The position numbers and the translations under genes were made by a program. The notes beneath the pieces are model-generated. The model searched no databases and was not told where the DNA came from. It saw nothing but the letters and a program-made list of their open reading frames with translations. DNA of 64,000 nucleotides from Oikopleura dioica (Eukaryota; Chordata; Appendicularia; Copelata; Oikopleuridae): positions 1,178,001 through 1,242,000 of the forward strand of contig OU015569.1 of assembly GCA_907165135.1 (NCBI GenBank). The letters run 5' to 3'. Below are positions 32,444 to 44,416 of this stretch, piece by piece (position 1 is the first letter of the stretch; every line of letters starts with the position of its first letter).

Positions 32444-33936
32444 ATCAATGTGCAGAGCTTAAAATGTTTTCTCAGGAGATTTTCTCTTGTTGAATTTTGT
32501 AAAAACTCAAATTTGAAATTTACACTCATTCAAAATTAGTTTTTTTTTTAATTGTGGCTTTTTTAAAATAAGCGAATTCGAAGTTTTTTATGCCAAATTT
32601 GGTCTTGGGATTTTTTTGCTTACAGGTTGGCATTTTATTATTACTGCATTCTGATTTTCTCTTGCTGGGAATTTTGTGCTTGAATGGCGTTTTCGCGAAG
32701 CCAGAAATTGTTAGGGTTAATAATGGCGCTCCATAAATCGAGAGATCCCCCTCTACCTCTACCTGGACTTGGTAGGATCAAACAGCGACTTGCTAAACCT
32801 GACACAGCTAGTATAAGACCTGATTTATGGTGATCGCTCCAGCTGAGATCTAACCGACCTTCGCTACCATAAACACAGGCAGGAGTGAGCCTGGCGACAT
32901 TCGCTGCTTTTCCAGGCACAGCTGCTTCCTCTCTACCAATCGATTAGGACGAGGCAAAAACAGCAGAATGTCAAATCTATGTCGCGATTTAAGAGCGCAT
33001 TTCAAACCCTTAAATCAAGCCCAAACTAATCACTTGCTAAAATTGGCCCAAGCACAACCCGAAGAAGAAAGAAAGGAAAACAAGCTTTATTATTCTTCCT
33101 TGATTTTCTCTCGTTGTTTTTTACCTGCTTCATTTATTAGAGTATTTTTTATCCATCAATCAAATTGACAAAAATGTCTTCTTTCTGAAGAGTGGACTCT
33201 TGAATGTGTAAAAATAGAAAGTATAGAAAGTGTTCAATCAGCTTCTCCTTTGGGAACCGTAATAAACATGATCTCGCCCATAAAACATGTTTTACTACGA
33301 TGATCACCGCGAGAAATTTCCCCCAAGTGGCTTAATGACTCCTAATTATGGAAATGGGTGAGCTAATGGACAATTCAAACTGTTCGCATTTTGCATGAGA
33401 GAAAAGCAAAGAAATATGTGGCGCTATAATTAATGAAAAAATTACCTGTCGAAGGGTTGTCTAAACTCTGACTGTCACTCAATCAGGACCCTGTCTCTTG
33501 TTGAAATGGCGACGATCAACTTGTCACGCTGATGAGCCCAGCTCGCCGCTAATTCACACTGTAAATAACAGAATAAATCATCTTGTTTATAGGTTGAGCG
33601 CAAACACACGACAGGTCGAGCACAATCAAAGGTGTCTCTGCGATCATACTAAATCAATTTTCGACAAGGGCACTTTTTTCAGGTAGGCCACTAGAAAATA
33701 TGAAAAACACAAAATTTCTACTATGACAAACAGAAAGTTATCTCTGTCTAATTATATCAGAAGAAAAGATGAGACAAAACTGGATTTTTTACTGATTTTA
33801 TTAAGTTTTTGAGAGATATGTTTGTAGGTAAAGTAAATTGTGATCATATGAATATCGGGAGATGGAAAGCGGAGAAAGTAAAGATGAAGAAGTAAGATGA
33901 AAAAACAAAACTTGGGAGAGTATTTTGGGAGATGAA
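32444..33936. other. Intergenic, with a possible repeat at 32690-32890
   Basis: No supported gene. The stretch 32690-32890 contains roughly inverted segments (GGCGCTCCATAAATC versus GATTTATGGTGATCGC) and could be a degenerate repeat. The rest is AT-rich, with the upstream region of PKNOX at its left end. Confidence 0.35.
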
Positions 33937-34455
33937 TCAGCATCGAAGATATTTGAAGGGATCCCGAGCAAGCTCTTCGAAGATCTTCTTGATCATATCT
34001 TCTCTTGAAGGCGGGATGATCTCTTTCTTCTTGATCGAGAATTCTGGTCGACCGACGTTTGCCTCTGCTTGGAAGTCCCTCCACCATTGTCGCGTAAACT
34101 CGAGCATTTGCACGACTCTGATGTTTCTGTACTTTCTCGAATGCCGAAGGCGCTCTGCAAGGCCGATGACATCTTCCTTGTCGAGCATCGTGGCAGAGCG
34201 CTTTTCGAGGTCTTTGTGGAAAGCGATGAGGTGAGGGGACGCATTCTTCCTGTTGATGATTCTTGGAGAGTTCAATGCTGCCTTGTGTTTTTTGACTATT
34301 TTCAGGACATCAGCGTTTGAAAGCTTGACCCGGAATTCTTTCGAAGCCCAGGAAGCTGTTTGCGAAAGAGAAGGTCTTGGGTACTTCGTAGTGGCGTAAA
34401 GAGAAATTTGGTTCTTGACGAATTCGTCGATTTTGGTTGTCTTGTTTGCCTGCAT
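33937..34455 (-). CDS. Intronless 172-aa ORF with HTH-like N-terminus
   Basis: A single uninterrupted frame of 172 codons, unusual in this intron-rich window. The N-terminal part (DEFVKNQISLYATTKYPRP, SLSQTASWASKEFRVKLSNA, DVLKIVKKHK) looks like a helix-turn-helix of the CENP-B/transposase kind. The rest is charged and helical (QWWRDFQAEANVGRPEFS, ending KYLRC). It could be a domesticated or decayed transposon DNA-binding domain. That is inference from general pattern only; a real intronless cellular gene is the alternative. Confidence 0.5.
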   Translation of the reverse strand: MQANKTTKIDEFVKNQISLYATTKYPRPSLSQTASWASKEFRVKLSNADVLKIVKKHKAALNSPRIINRKNASPHLIAFHKDLEKRSATMLDKEDVIGLAERLRHSRKYRNIRVVQMLEFTRQWWRDFQAEANVGRPEFSIKKKEIIPPSREDMIKKIFEELARDPFKYLRC

Positions 34456-34892
34456 TGTATTTTTGTTATTGGTCGATGTACCTTTTTGTTGGAATAGGAA
34501 TTTTTACCTGCTTATATGAGACAAGAAAAGCTGCGTGCACCAGGTGGCTAATGAGAGAAAGAAGTTTTCATCATGATAATGGTGATTACCCGCTGTGATG
34601 GTGCCGATTCCTGGAAATTTCAGAGGATATGAGATTTTAATCACTAATCTGATAAACTTTACTGATTTTGTATTGAGATTTTTGTCATAATCGCTCGAAC
34701 GGTTCACCGAAAGCTCCTGCAGTTAGTCCTGCTAAAAAAATAAAATACCATATATAAAATATATTAATGATAATACGATATAATTTATATTCAAGTATTG
34801 ATAGATTGTATTGATTTCCAGTTTATTGGGAGAAAATGACAGATCTAAAGTTTTAGTCTCACTTTCCTTAAGTCTCCCTAGAAATGAAACAG
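34456..34892. other. Short intergenic spacer
   Basis: AT-rich spacer between two minus-strand genes. It holds upstream DNA of the intronless ORF and the 3' UTR of the RING gene. Nothing else seen. Confidence 0.35.
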
Positions 34893-36041
34893 TTATTCTT
34901 TGATGGGGAGAATGTCAGAAAGGGTAAAGCTCTCTTGGCAGACGGAACAAAGCGCGTAATCGACGTTCCAACTTTCCAATCTTACCATAAGAACCCCTTC
35001 CAAACATTCCTTGCATGAAACATGCCCACATTTGCGAAGAGCGCATTTATGGTGGAGCGAATCGTTGCTGTATTCTTCCAAGCATGATTTGCACCTTCCA
35101 TTACCTTCAATTTAGAATATAATTATTAGTCTGTAAGAAACTTTTTTTACCTTTCATATTTTCTTTGGCTTCAACCGAAAGATACTCGTAAGAGAGCTGT
35201 TTGTAACGCTTCGCCGCCTTGTCAACTTCTTTCTCCTTTTCAAGCACCTCTTCCATAATTCCTTCATGAGCCTTCCTGGCGTCTTTAATTTTTGGTGCGT
35301 TTTCCTCAATCTCCTTCAAAGTCATTTGATAGTATTCGTAATAATCTTTTGCCATTTCTTTTCTGTTGCTTTGCTCTCTCTCCATTTTCTTAACGGTCGA
35401 CTTTTGCTGTCTAGATAGAACCTCAAGTTCCGTTTGCTCACGCTTTGCTTCGGCATGGATGTTCCTGACGATAAAAAGCTTGTTTCTTTGCGCTAAAATT
35501 TCATTTTTAAACCACATGGTTCAATGATGAATGACCAGTTACCTTTTCGGTTGTCTGTCAACCACTTCGAGCCCGGCTCACAGCAAGAACCGAGGTAGAA
35601 TTCTTCGAACGAGAGATTCTCCGATTTGCAGCTCTCAGTTGCGGAGAACGCTGGGCATCGAAATTTCGCGTCGGATTTCTCAAAGTCTCGGACTTCGATT
35701 TGTTCTTCGCCGCGTTCTTTATCTACACATATTTCGCAGAACCTTCCTTTACTTATTTGGATCGTGTCAGCAGGTACTCTGAATATTCATGGATAACTAT
35801 TCTAATTTTACGAGAATTTATTCTTACCCATCGCACTCAGATCCTTCGCATTTGCCAAACTGGCCATAGGAAACCACTTTATTGGGGAAAATCTGCTCAA
35901 ACTCGTTCGGTTGATGAGTTCCGACCCTTTTCGATGTGAACGTTGAATCATTTTCATCATTTTTAACGAGTGATCGAGATGGCAGTTTCATCTGGCTAGA
36001 AGACGTGTTAAGATTCTTATTAAAACTTTTTGTAATCATTG
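34893..36041 (-). CDS. Cysteine-rich, coiled-coil, RING-finger protein
   Basis: Exons read leftwards: about 35828-36041 (start MITKSF or the later MKLPSRS at 35991), 35543-~35775, 35151-35492 and 34893-35104. A first Cys-rich block (GKCEGSECDG, FCEICVDKERG, RCPAFSATESC, GSCCEPGSKW) probably binds zinc. It is followed by a ~110-residue coiled coil (EAKREQTELEVLSRQQKSTV onward) and a C-terminal RING-like finger (CKSC, KC, CGHVSCKECL, CSVCQESF), ending LPIKE. RING proteins usually act as ubiquitin ligases; the substrate is unknown. Junctions fit GT-AG and phase. Tripartite-like order is reversed compared with TRIM proteins, where the RING is first. Confidence 0.75.
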
Positions 36042-36339
36042 AGCACTGATATCTTTTCTTTTCTCTTACATTTCCTTTTTTCTTGGCGGGAATAAATTGA
36101 TATTTTCTTTCAAATTGGCAAAAGAAAATATGACAAAACTCAGGCAAAACCTTGGATTTTATAATTTCTCAACACGCGCTTCGGCTCGAAACCACGCGGT
36201 TTTGCGATTATTTCATCGACAACTCATTGTTTCTGAGTCTACGACCTGCAAATGGCTCTTCAAACTAGGTTGCGTAAATTCCGATGTGCTAGTTCTATGA
36301 TAGAAGTTCTGTCTATCTGAGTGAAAGTGTGGGGAAATC

Positions 36340-36716
36340 CGACATATAGTCGAATGGATTGTACTCGAGGAAAACACTTTCTTCGTTTACTAAGTCAAGC
36401 ACGTCGATTTGAATTTCCTCTCCGGAGCCGTCGCCAGAGTCGATTCCAGAGCTACAGTAAATCGTTGGAAAAAGGAATCTAGGAATCTAAAAGTATTACC
36501 TTGCGAGTATGATGGCTTCATACTCCACATCTTCAAACATCTACAGTCGATAGTTATACTTAGAACTTACTTGATGCCGGTATTTTTGTAAAAAGATTTC
36601 GTCGCGGCATATCTCACTTCCATGCTGTCATCCATGTCTCCAGCGGGTGACTGAATGCTGAACTGTGGCTTTGACTGTATAAAGTTGACGTAATCGTTCC
36701 TAATCTGTTCGTCTGA
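36340..36716 (-). pseudogene. Inverted partial copy of an exon from the TSR gene, fused to a different 3' exon
   Basis: About 36528-36716 is the reverse complement of about 37993-38180, nearly identical through the exon (DYVNFIQSKPQFSIQSPAGD...NTGIK region) and the following intron. Beyond that the copies diverge: here the frame continues MFEDVEYEAIILAR and joins an exon encoding SSGIDSGDGSGEEIQIDVLD and NEESVFLEYNPFDYMSDF, with a stop near 36326. No upstream exons were found to the right of 36716, so it is probably a truncated duplicate, although its small downstream exon looks coding-like. Confidence 0.6.
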
Positions 36717-37044
36717 TTTGTTAACGACTTATTTTTTCTGTTCAAAAAGTTCTAATAAAGATCAAATTTGATCGAACCTTAAATTATACGTATTTTTTGT
36801 TTATGCATGTAAAAAGCAGATTGTATTGGCAATATATTTTGACAAGGCCCCTTATGTCTTTTTCAAATGAAAATTATGAGCTCCTGATTTTCATTGACGA
36901 GCAAGAGAGAGTATATGAGTTGCGAGACAATATATTTTGCGGATTTCAAATTCTTACTGTAACATTAACTTTTATTTGGCTAAGTGAATAGATATTGAAA
37001 ATCCGAAATTAGAGGTCGTCGATCGCGATTTCAGGATTACCTGC

Positions 37045-40000
37045 ATGCGTAGTCGTATTTTTCTGTTTCTTCTCATATTTAGTTTACGGTAAGTAACCCG
37101 ATGAACACAGGGATTTAAAACACACAGTAGGAAAAACAATACAGCATATTATGGCAGAACCAGAATCCTTCTGGAGAAACGAGAAGTCAAAACATGCTTT
37201 TAAACGCGCGACTCATCAAAGTTCCAGAAAAACTATACAATTCGTGATAGATATCGACGAAATCTAGTCTGCGTTTCTATGAATGAATAAACTGCAATAG
37301 TAATTGGATAAATTTGGCTAAACTGTTCAAGAAGAGAAATAAAAGTTGACGTCGCCAGTGGCTTTTCATCCGACTAAGACGGTAATTACTCTCCCGTTTG
37401 AGAAGCAATTCAGCCGCTGCAAAGCTTTCGCTGCGCACCAATAGCTCGCGAACCGCTCGCCATTATGCTCTTGATCCCCTATCTGTGTACCCCTAAGACG
37501 TGAAAATTCTTCAATCTCGGGCAAGATCATTTTCTCGAATTCTTCGAGTAGATCACCTCGTTATGATAAAAAATGCGCTTTTTACCTCACTTATAGGCAA
37601 GTATACTTCTTTCAGAGATCGGCGATTTATATTTTCATTTAGCTTCTACTAATGCCTTGTCACAAACAACACTAGACAAGTTAAAAGACCCGGCCGCTCC
37701 ACTCTCGAATGCGGAGCTCAGTTTCGTTGGATTGAATTTTGATGGCCCGTTTTGGACAAGCTGGTCGGATGACTATGGTTGCGAGAACTTGATTTCTAGG
37801 GCTGATCTTTGTGCATATCCTGGGAGATACAAGCTTCGTAAAACGCGCTACAAGTAAGGACTATTATTTCTTTGTCGTTCTTTTATGAGATATTCAGAGA
37901 ATGTATTCACCCGGACAATCGAAACTATCCAATGCGTATTCTGGATCCAAACTCGCCAAACTACTTTAAATACAGAACCATCCTCGGTGGTACAGACGAT
38001 CAGATTAGGAACGATTACGTCAACTTTATACAGTCAAAGCCACAGTTCAGCATTCAGTCACCCGCTGGAGACATGGATGACAGCATGGAAGTGAGATATG
38101 CGGCGACGAAATCTTTTTACAAAAATACCGGCATCAAGTAAGATCTAAGTATAACTATCGACTGTAGATTTTTGAAGATGCGGCACAGACGATTTCTCGA
38201 AGAACTGTCAGGCGCCTTCTGTGGCGACAGAGTGTGATCCAAGAATTGCGGAATATGCAAAGCAAAATGGAATTACAGTAGAAGACGCTGTTGCTCTTTG
38301 GGAGATTCAAGAAACTGATTCTCGCTGGGGAACCGGTAAAAGAAATAAAGTTGCTAGGATTGATGTACTCTTCTTTAAGAATGGGGTGCTTACCCGAGGA
38401 ATCCGATTCGACTAGCAATTCCTGAAATAAAAATCAACGAGCGAGCGGACACTATTTGTGACGATCGTTGCCCGATTCCATTGCCTTTTACCGCTTCCAA
38501 CTGCAAATGTGAGACCGGCTCGTCTTTCAGGGGATCCGAAAGTGAAGCAGTGGATCGATCATGCGACTGTGATGAATCTCCTGTCCGCGCTCAACTTTGC
38601 TTTGATCCCGATCTCAGTGATGACGTGGACTGCGAGTCTGTTGGAATTGTTTGCTCTTCTCAATTGCTGCTCTTGTACTAAATTCTTTTTTTAGGATATG
38701 CTTCGGAAGTTCCCCGATGAATGTATAGTCAATCTGAACCCTTTGATCAGCGAGTCTACTTCGAGCTACGTATCCTACACGACCACGAACAATCCATTTA
38801 CAGCACATTTGCTCGAGGATTGGTACAACAACATGCCGCGGTTCAGCAGGCAGCAGAATCTTTACAGCATGTCAGATTGGATCTCGACGGACGATATTGA
38901 TACACCTTGGAGAGGATTGAGAGTACGTGCAGATGCAGCGGAAAAACTCAAAGCCAACAATGGACTGAATTCAATTCGCAACGCCATCTCGAACTTGATT
39001 GAAGGAAGCAACTCGCAGATTCGCATCAATGTTCAGCGGCTGAAAACCCTTCTGATAACAGAGAACCTTGTCGATGTGCGGGAGGTAACAACTGATCCAT
39101 CGCCTGTCTCCAAGTTTATGACTAACTTTGCTGCTTCGACGAGAAAAGACAGCCGAGTTGACGGCAGCGCCAATCGCATGTATGACTTTTCCGATGATCT
39201 CAAGGTATCCTTTCTATACTTATCAAAACTAACTCAGACTAAGTTCAATTGGGGACAAGCTTGTGACAAAAACAATCCAGATGAAATCATAACAATAAGC
39301 AAGGCGACTCTCTATCTGACTGACACGAAGTACGCTGACAACCGCGAAACTATTCTAATTGATATCCCCTCGACTAATATCCAGGAAGAAAAAATTGAGG
39401 CTGTTGTCAGGATTGGTTTAACAGAACTGAACATTGCAAACACTGAAAACAGTCAGAAAACAATCACTTTAAACCCAATTAAGATTCATTAAACAGAACA
39501 TATCACCGATGCAAGTGGGGATTCAGCAGAATACCTGCAATTTTGTATCTGCGACTCTGGGAGAATGGACTGAATGGAGTTCTTGCTCGCAACAATGTGG
39601 TGGACGGTCCGATAGATTCCGAACTTGTACGACTAACACAGGCCAGATCTTTAGTAAGTACTCGTCGTATTTATTGACTTATTGGAATATTGCAGCTTGG
39701 AATGGAAACTGGGTAGACCAAGATGGCAACAGTCCAAGTAGCTGCTACTGCACGGAAACAGGTGGTGAGTCGAGAGCATGTGTAGAAAAATGCACGTACT
39801 CGGAATGGTCAGAATGGGGACTCTGTCTACTCAAAGGCGATGCTCGACCATGCAGGTAAGAAGAAATAAAAGCGACGCTAGCATTCCGTTTATTTTCTTT
39901 AGAAATCCTGACGATGATACTTTTGGGAAACAACGACGATCACGGACTCTTCTTTGTGGGGACGAGTCGAGATGCTGTGGAGATGACGATTTCAAGGACT

Positions 40001-41130
40001 GTTTTGTCCCTGAGTGCCGTAGGTCATCATGTATTTGAAACTTTCTAATTTCATTCAAGCTGGCTGGAATTCCTGGGGAGAATGGTCGTGTTGTTCTAAA
40101 TCATGCGGCGCAGCTGACGAAATTGGCACGCGTGTTCGCACACGGGGATGTAAAGGGGATGATATTGGAAGTGAAGCATGTCCGTGCGGCGTCTCTTTCG
40201 ATTCTCCTGATTCTATTTTCTCAAACACTTGCATCGACCGATCATCAAACTGCGAAAACGCACTGACGACATCAGACAACCTCGGATTTCTTCAAACAGC
40301 ACTCTGCAATCCTGAGAACGAGTGTCGTAAGTCTTCAGAAGATGTCATGAAAAATTCTATAAATAATTCAGCCAAGCTAAGCGAATGGTCAGACTGGAGC
40401 TCTTGTGATTGTGGAACTGAAACCGAGTTTAGAGAAAAGACTTGCATAAACGCTCTTTTCTCATTAGGCCGAATTCCAGAGTGCATGGGCGACGGAAATT
40501 TCTACGAAGAACGATCATGTTCTGATTCCTGTAATCGAAGAAAACGAGAAGTTCCTGATTTCTGGGCAGAGTGGTCCGAATGCCCTTGTGGATCAGGGTA
40601 ATCAGACAGTGAAACTATTTGAGCAAAGTGTAAAACTCTCTAGGAACGCGAGGACACGCTCTGGAATCGTTAATGGAATAGACATGAACCAGACGGAGAA
40701 ATGTCCAGTTACGAAGTGCAGTAAGATTCTTAAAAGGAACTGCGGGGAAACGTAGTGATTTCGTTTTATAGGCTTCGTTTCCGAGTGGTCAGAATGGTCG
40801 ACTTGCTCCGAAGCTTGCGCACAACGTGATGGAGTTGAGCGACGAGTTCGAAACTGTCTGCACTCTCATTCCTCCGAGTGCCAAGGCAATCTCCTAGAAG
40901 AGCGGCCCTGCACTTCCGTTCCAGATTGCCGTATGTTCTTTTCATTACCATAAAATCTCTATCGCAAATCTTTAGCTAAATGGGGACAGTGGAGCACTTG
41001 GTATGACGACTGCGCGATCTCGAATCGCCTGATCCGAATGAGGACCTGCTCTGGCACCGTCGCTGCCTTACCTCACGAGTGCTCTGTAAATGACGACGTT
41101 GAATACATTTCCTGCTCCAGCCGCCTTTGA
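37045..41130 (+). CDS. Secreted thrombospondin type-1 repeat protein
   Basis: It starts with a signal-like MRSRIFLFLLIFSLR (37045; joining to the next exon is tentative). A ~450-aa N-terminal region of unknown fold follows (GCENLISRADLCAYPGRYKL; ECIHPDNRNYPMRILD; CGTDDFSKNCQ; SRWGTEWGAYPRNPIRLAIP; CDDRCPIPLPF; then a long exon 38696-39492). About seven TSP1 modules come next, recognisable by W-x2-W: GEWTEWSSCSQQCGGR, YSEWSEWGLC, SWGEWSCCSKSCG, LSEWSDWSSCDCG, FWAEWSECPCG, SEWSEWSTCSEAC and KWGQWSTWYDDC. A furin-like RRKR occurs between modules 4 and 5. It ends YISCSSRL at 41130. TSP1 repeats bind matrix and receptors and are often C-mannosylated. The N-terminal domain is not one I can name. 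Confidence 0.8.
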
Positions 41131-41549
41131 GAGTGCTAAAACTGACCCTTCAACTGCTTCAACGAAATTAAAAATTACTCATTTAATCAAAATTAATAAA
41201 ACACTAAGACCTGACTTTGGCAAAAACAAAAAATATACTCAGCCCATATATTTCCGTCTAAGATTTATTGAATAGAGGCAATTACATGATAACTATTGAC
41301 TGTGCTTGTTTGAATTTTAGACAAGTGTGATTTTGCGATCAGGAGAACAGCGAAAATCAGCTTCCGATGAGTGCATTGAACTTTTTGGGATTTTGCGATT
41401 GATGGGTTAATTCTATATTCCTTATGTTCAAACCCTTCCTTATACCAGTGTCGGAATCATTATCGTAAGAGTTGAGTTTGCGCTCCGACTTTGAAAAAGG
41501 CAGCGTCCCACTGAAGTAAAAATTAGTTAACAAAGAGATTCATCGCGAC

Positions 41550-42530
41550 TTACATGCGATCTACCAGGGCCATGTCTGAGACAGAGCGAGCCATGAGTGC
41601 TTTTCTTTCTGCTAGTTTGACGTGCACTTCAGTATGTGTGCATTGCTCAGAGACCGGTTTGTTCTCCGTTTTTCTTTGCGGGTTTTGAATTGTATCGCTC
41701 GGCGCATTTCGCTGAAAACTCGTTATTATCGAAAACATTTGAATCAAAAATTACATTTCGTAAAAAGTTTGCCCTATAAACCAGCTGCGCATCACTTTGT
41801 GTTTCCCTGTAGCTTTGCGATTTGCTCCTAACAATCGCAGTAGATCCAGCGCCGGGTCGTCTCCGACTCGCTGGAGTCATGGAGGAGTAGCTCTTCATCG
41901 TCAACGCGGTCGGATCGCGCCGGCGGCTGAAAGTGTTGCTCGCGTAATTTCCCGGTCCGCGACTTTTATTTTCTTCGTTCGAGCTGGGCACTTGGATGAT
42001 AAAAAGAACAAATGATTCACTTACTCTCGCCATTTCTTCTTTGTTGGAGTCGATTGATTTACTGGCTCGGAATGGGAACGGAGCCTTCTTGTCCGGATCT
42101 CATCTATTTCACACGTGAGCTTCTTAGCTGTTATTGTTGATTTTTGAATCATCTTAAATATACTCAAGTGAATTCGGTGAATGAAAATTGACTTTATCAC
42201 TTCTTGAATTTCGAGTATTCGGGTGGCCATTCTCGATTTCATTTCCAGTATCCTCATCTCCTCTATTTGCTCCTCGAATTCATCTGTCATCGTCTTTAAC
42301 TCCGAGGTGAATTGAAATATCTCGCGCATATGTTTCTTACTTGATACAAGGTTTCGTAGTGGAATGTGTCGACATCGATTCGTTTGATTTCGCGAATTTG
42401 TTCAAGAATACGCGAGCGTTGTCGCAAGCACATTTCCTTAGGAGCAAGTTCAAGTTTTCTACTCAGATAAGAATATTTTTGATCAATTAGCTTTGAACCC
42501 TTCCTCCGCTGCGACACGGTCTTCGCTCAT
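41550..42530 (-). CDS. Coiled-coil protein, unrecognised
   Basis: Read leftwards, exons around 42350-42517, 42021-42300, 41850-42000 and 41570-41720 encode a Lys/Arg/Glu-rich helical protein (LSRKLELAPKEMCLRQRSRI, LKTMTDEFEEQIEEMRILEM, EIQEVIKSIFIHRIHLSIFK). It continues with a Ser/Arg-rich low-complexity region (SYSSMTPASRRRPGAGSTAI) and a helical end (HVKLAERKALMARSVSDMA). A 44-nt intron (TATCAA|GTAAGA...CGGAG|TTAAAG) keeps frame. The 5' exon is not certain: the ATG at about 42530 is in another frame. No family is recognised; cytoskeletal or sperm-type function is only a guess from composition. Confidence 0.45.
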
Positions 42531-43318
42531 AATCTGGTCGCTTCGCAATCTGTCTAAATTAATATCTCTCAGTCTGTTCGCTCCCTGCTCTCTACTCGTA
42601 TTTTAAACGTCAGCCCGTGTATCTACGCGGCTCTTATCAAAATGAGAAGGACGAATTGAAATTGATTCCAAGGCGAATTACATCAATCAACAATCAACTT
42701 CGCTTGGGAAAGTGAGTCGCCCCGCTGAGCATAGCAATCAAGTCAAGGTTTTTTTTTATTTTTGTATTTTCGAAAAATCCACGGGAGACCCCAAACCAAT
42801 AATTTCTCACAAACAAGTCAACTATACTCACTTTTTCTCATGTTCAATCTCTCTAATTCAATTTCTCTCGCAAATTGACTTCGAAGCCTATAATGGCTTT
42901 GAATTGATTTTCCCTATAAAACAATCAACAATGATTATTTTCATTGATGCCAATAATTCAATAATTTTGCATGAATCTGTTCTATTAATTTGACTTTAAC
43001 ATGCTTACCATACTCCGAATTCTCCCTGGAGCTCTTTTCCTTGTTCTTCTTTTTGCCAGACTAAACAGTTTAAATTCAAGACCCAAGGAATAGATAACCT
43101 TGAAAATCGTCTTCTTTACTTTCTCTCCAAATGAAGGTTTTCTCTCCATTTTTAAAGGTTTCTGCTAGTAGTAGTAGTCATTTGAACTTTTTGCCTTTTT
43201 TTCTCTCGCAGCGTTGTATTTTGAATCCACTGCAAGATCTGCCTGTTTGATAAGCTTTTTTTTTGAATGAATAATTGATCGCGTTTTTTAGTTTTCTGTT
43301 TATTGAATTTTCAAAAAT
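42531..43318. other. Intergenic, no gene seen
   Basis: AT-rich spacer with poly-T tracts and short ORFs that show no protein-family resemblance. Confidence 0.35.
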
Positions 43319-43939
43319 TTATTTTGATTCATCAGCTTGTTTCTTCCAAAGATCTTTCGTCCAGACGGTCTGACAGTAAGTTACCGCGTTAGGCGCATTT
43401 TCGTCGACTGGAACTCTGTATTCGCCGCGGGGACCTTTAAGCCGTTATGTTTTGTTTTTCGTGTATTCGTGGCTCACCTGTGCAAAAAGATGCGCCGGTA
43501 ACGGGGTCGTTTTGAACCGGATGGTAGTAACCGGACAGCGTGCAGGTAGGAATGTAGGGCAAGTCGACCATTCCGTTGGCGATATTGTCCCCGGCCAGCT
43601 GTGTATTTTTCTTGTATTCGTCGAGACAAGGGGTTCCGGAGCATTTCAGTTTCTCCTTGTCAGCCTTAGATGCTTGGCGAGGAGGGTCAGTGGAATACCC
43701 AGTAGTTGAGTCGACGCATGTGCACGAAAAAGCGCTGCATTGCTTTTCCTCCCAAAGTGATGTGTCCTAAAAGAGCACTCTCAGTAATCAACATGAACTC
43801 ATTAAATCAATCCTTCTGCACGTACGGATATCTGGCAAAGGGGAGCGCTCTTGAAGGCTGACAGACCCATCTCAAACTTTTGGAGCTGGAAGCTGCAGCT
43901 TCGGTCCTCTGCGATCGTCATAAGTGGAAAAAGCTTCAT
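43319..43939 (-). CDS. Protein with two thyroglobulin type-1 domains
   Basis: Three exons (43826-43939, 43478-43766, 43319-43434) join in phase to 519 nt, 172 aa. Two thyroglobulin type-1 modules are visible: CSFQLQKFEMGLSAFKSAPL followed by EEKQCSAFSCTCVDSTTG, and CLDEYKKNTQLAGDN followed by IPTCTLSGYYHPVQNDPVTG. CTCVD stands in for the usual CWCVD. Such domains inhibit cysteine cathepsins or occur in matrix proteins and are normally secreted. The start MKLFPLMTIAEDR is a poor signal peptide, so an upstream exon may be missing. It ends KKQADESK. Confidence 0.78.
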
Positions 43940-44416
43940 ATTTCTGAGTTTTGAAAAAAATACACTTCTTGCTGCCGCCCTGTGCCCCTGCCGTTTTTTA
44001 TACTGGCCAAGGTGACCGCAAGATTATACTCGGCCGCCGCAAAATTGCATTTCCCCGCTCCAAGAAGCTGATTCATCCCCTCAAAACCTGCTTGAAGGTT
44101 CTAGACGCTCTCACGAGACACAAATAACGCCGCATGTTTGAACATGTATAATGAGCATAATTTATTTCCAGAAATTTTATATGCGGGAGTTTACTACAGC
44201 CAAACAATAAAAACAGTAGTTTAATTGTTTGCTATATACAAAGACAAATGGACGTGAATTCTGAGTCTTCGGATCACAAAATGTAAAATAGTAAACAAAA
44301 TGGAAAACCGGAAAAGAATAGAGTACAAATAGATTAGATACAATTTCTGTTTTCGTATAGAGTGAGATGAGAAAGGGAGGGAGAGAGAGAGTGTGATGAT
44401 CCGCGCTCCTTTTGCT

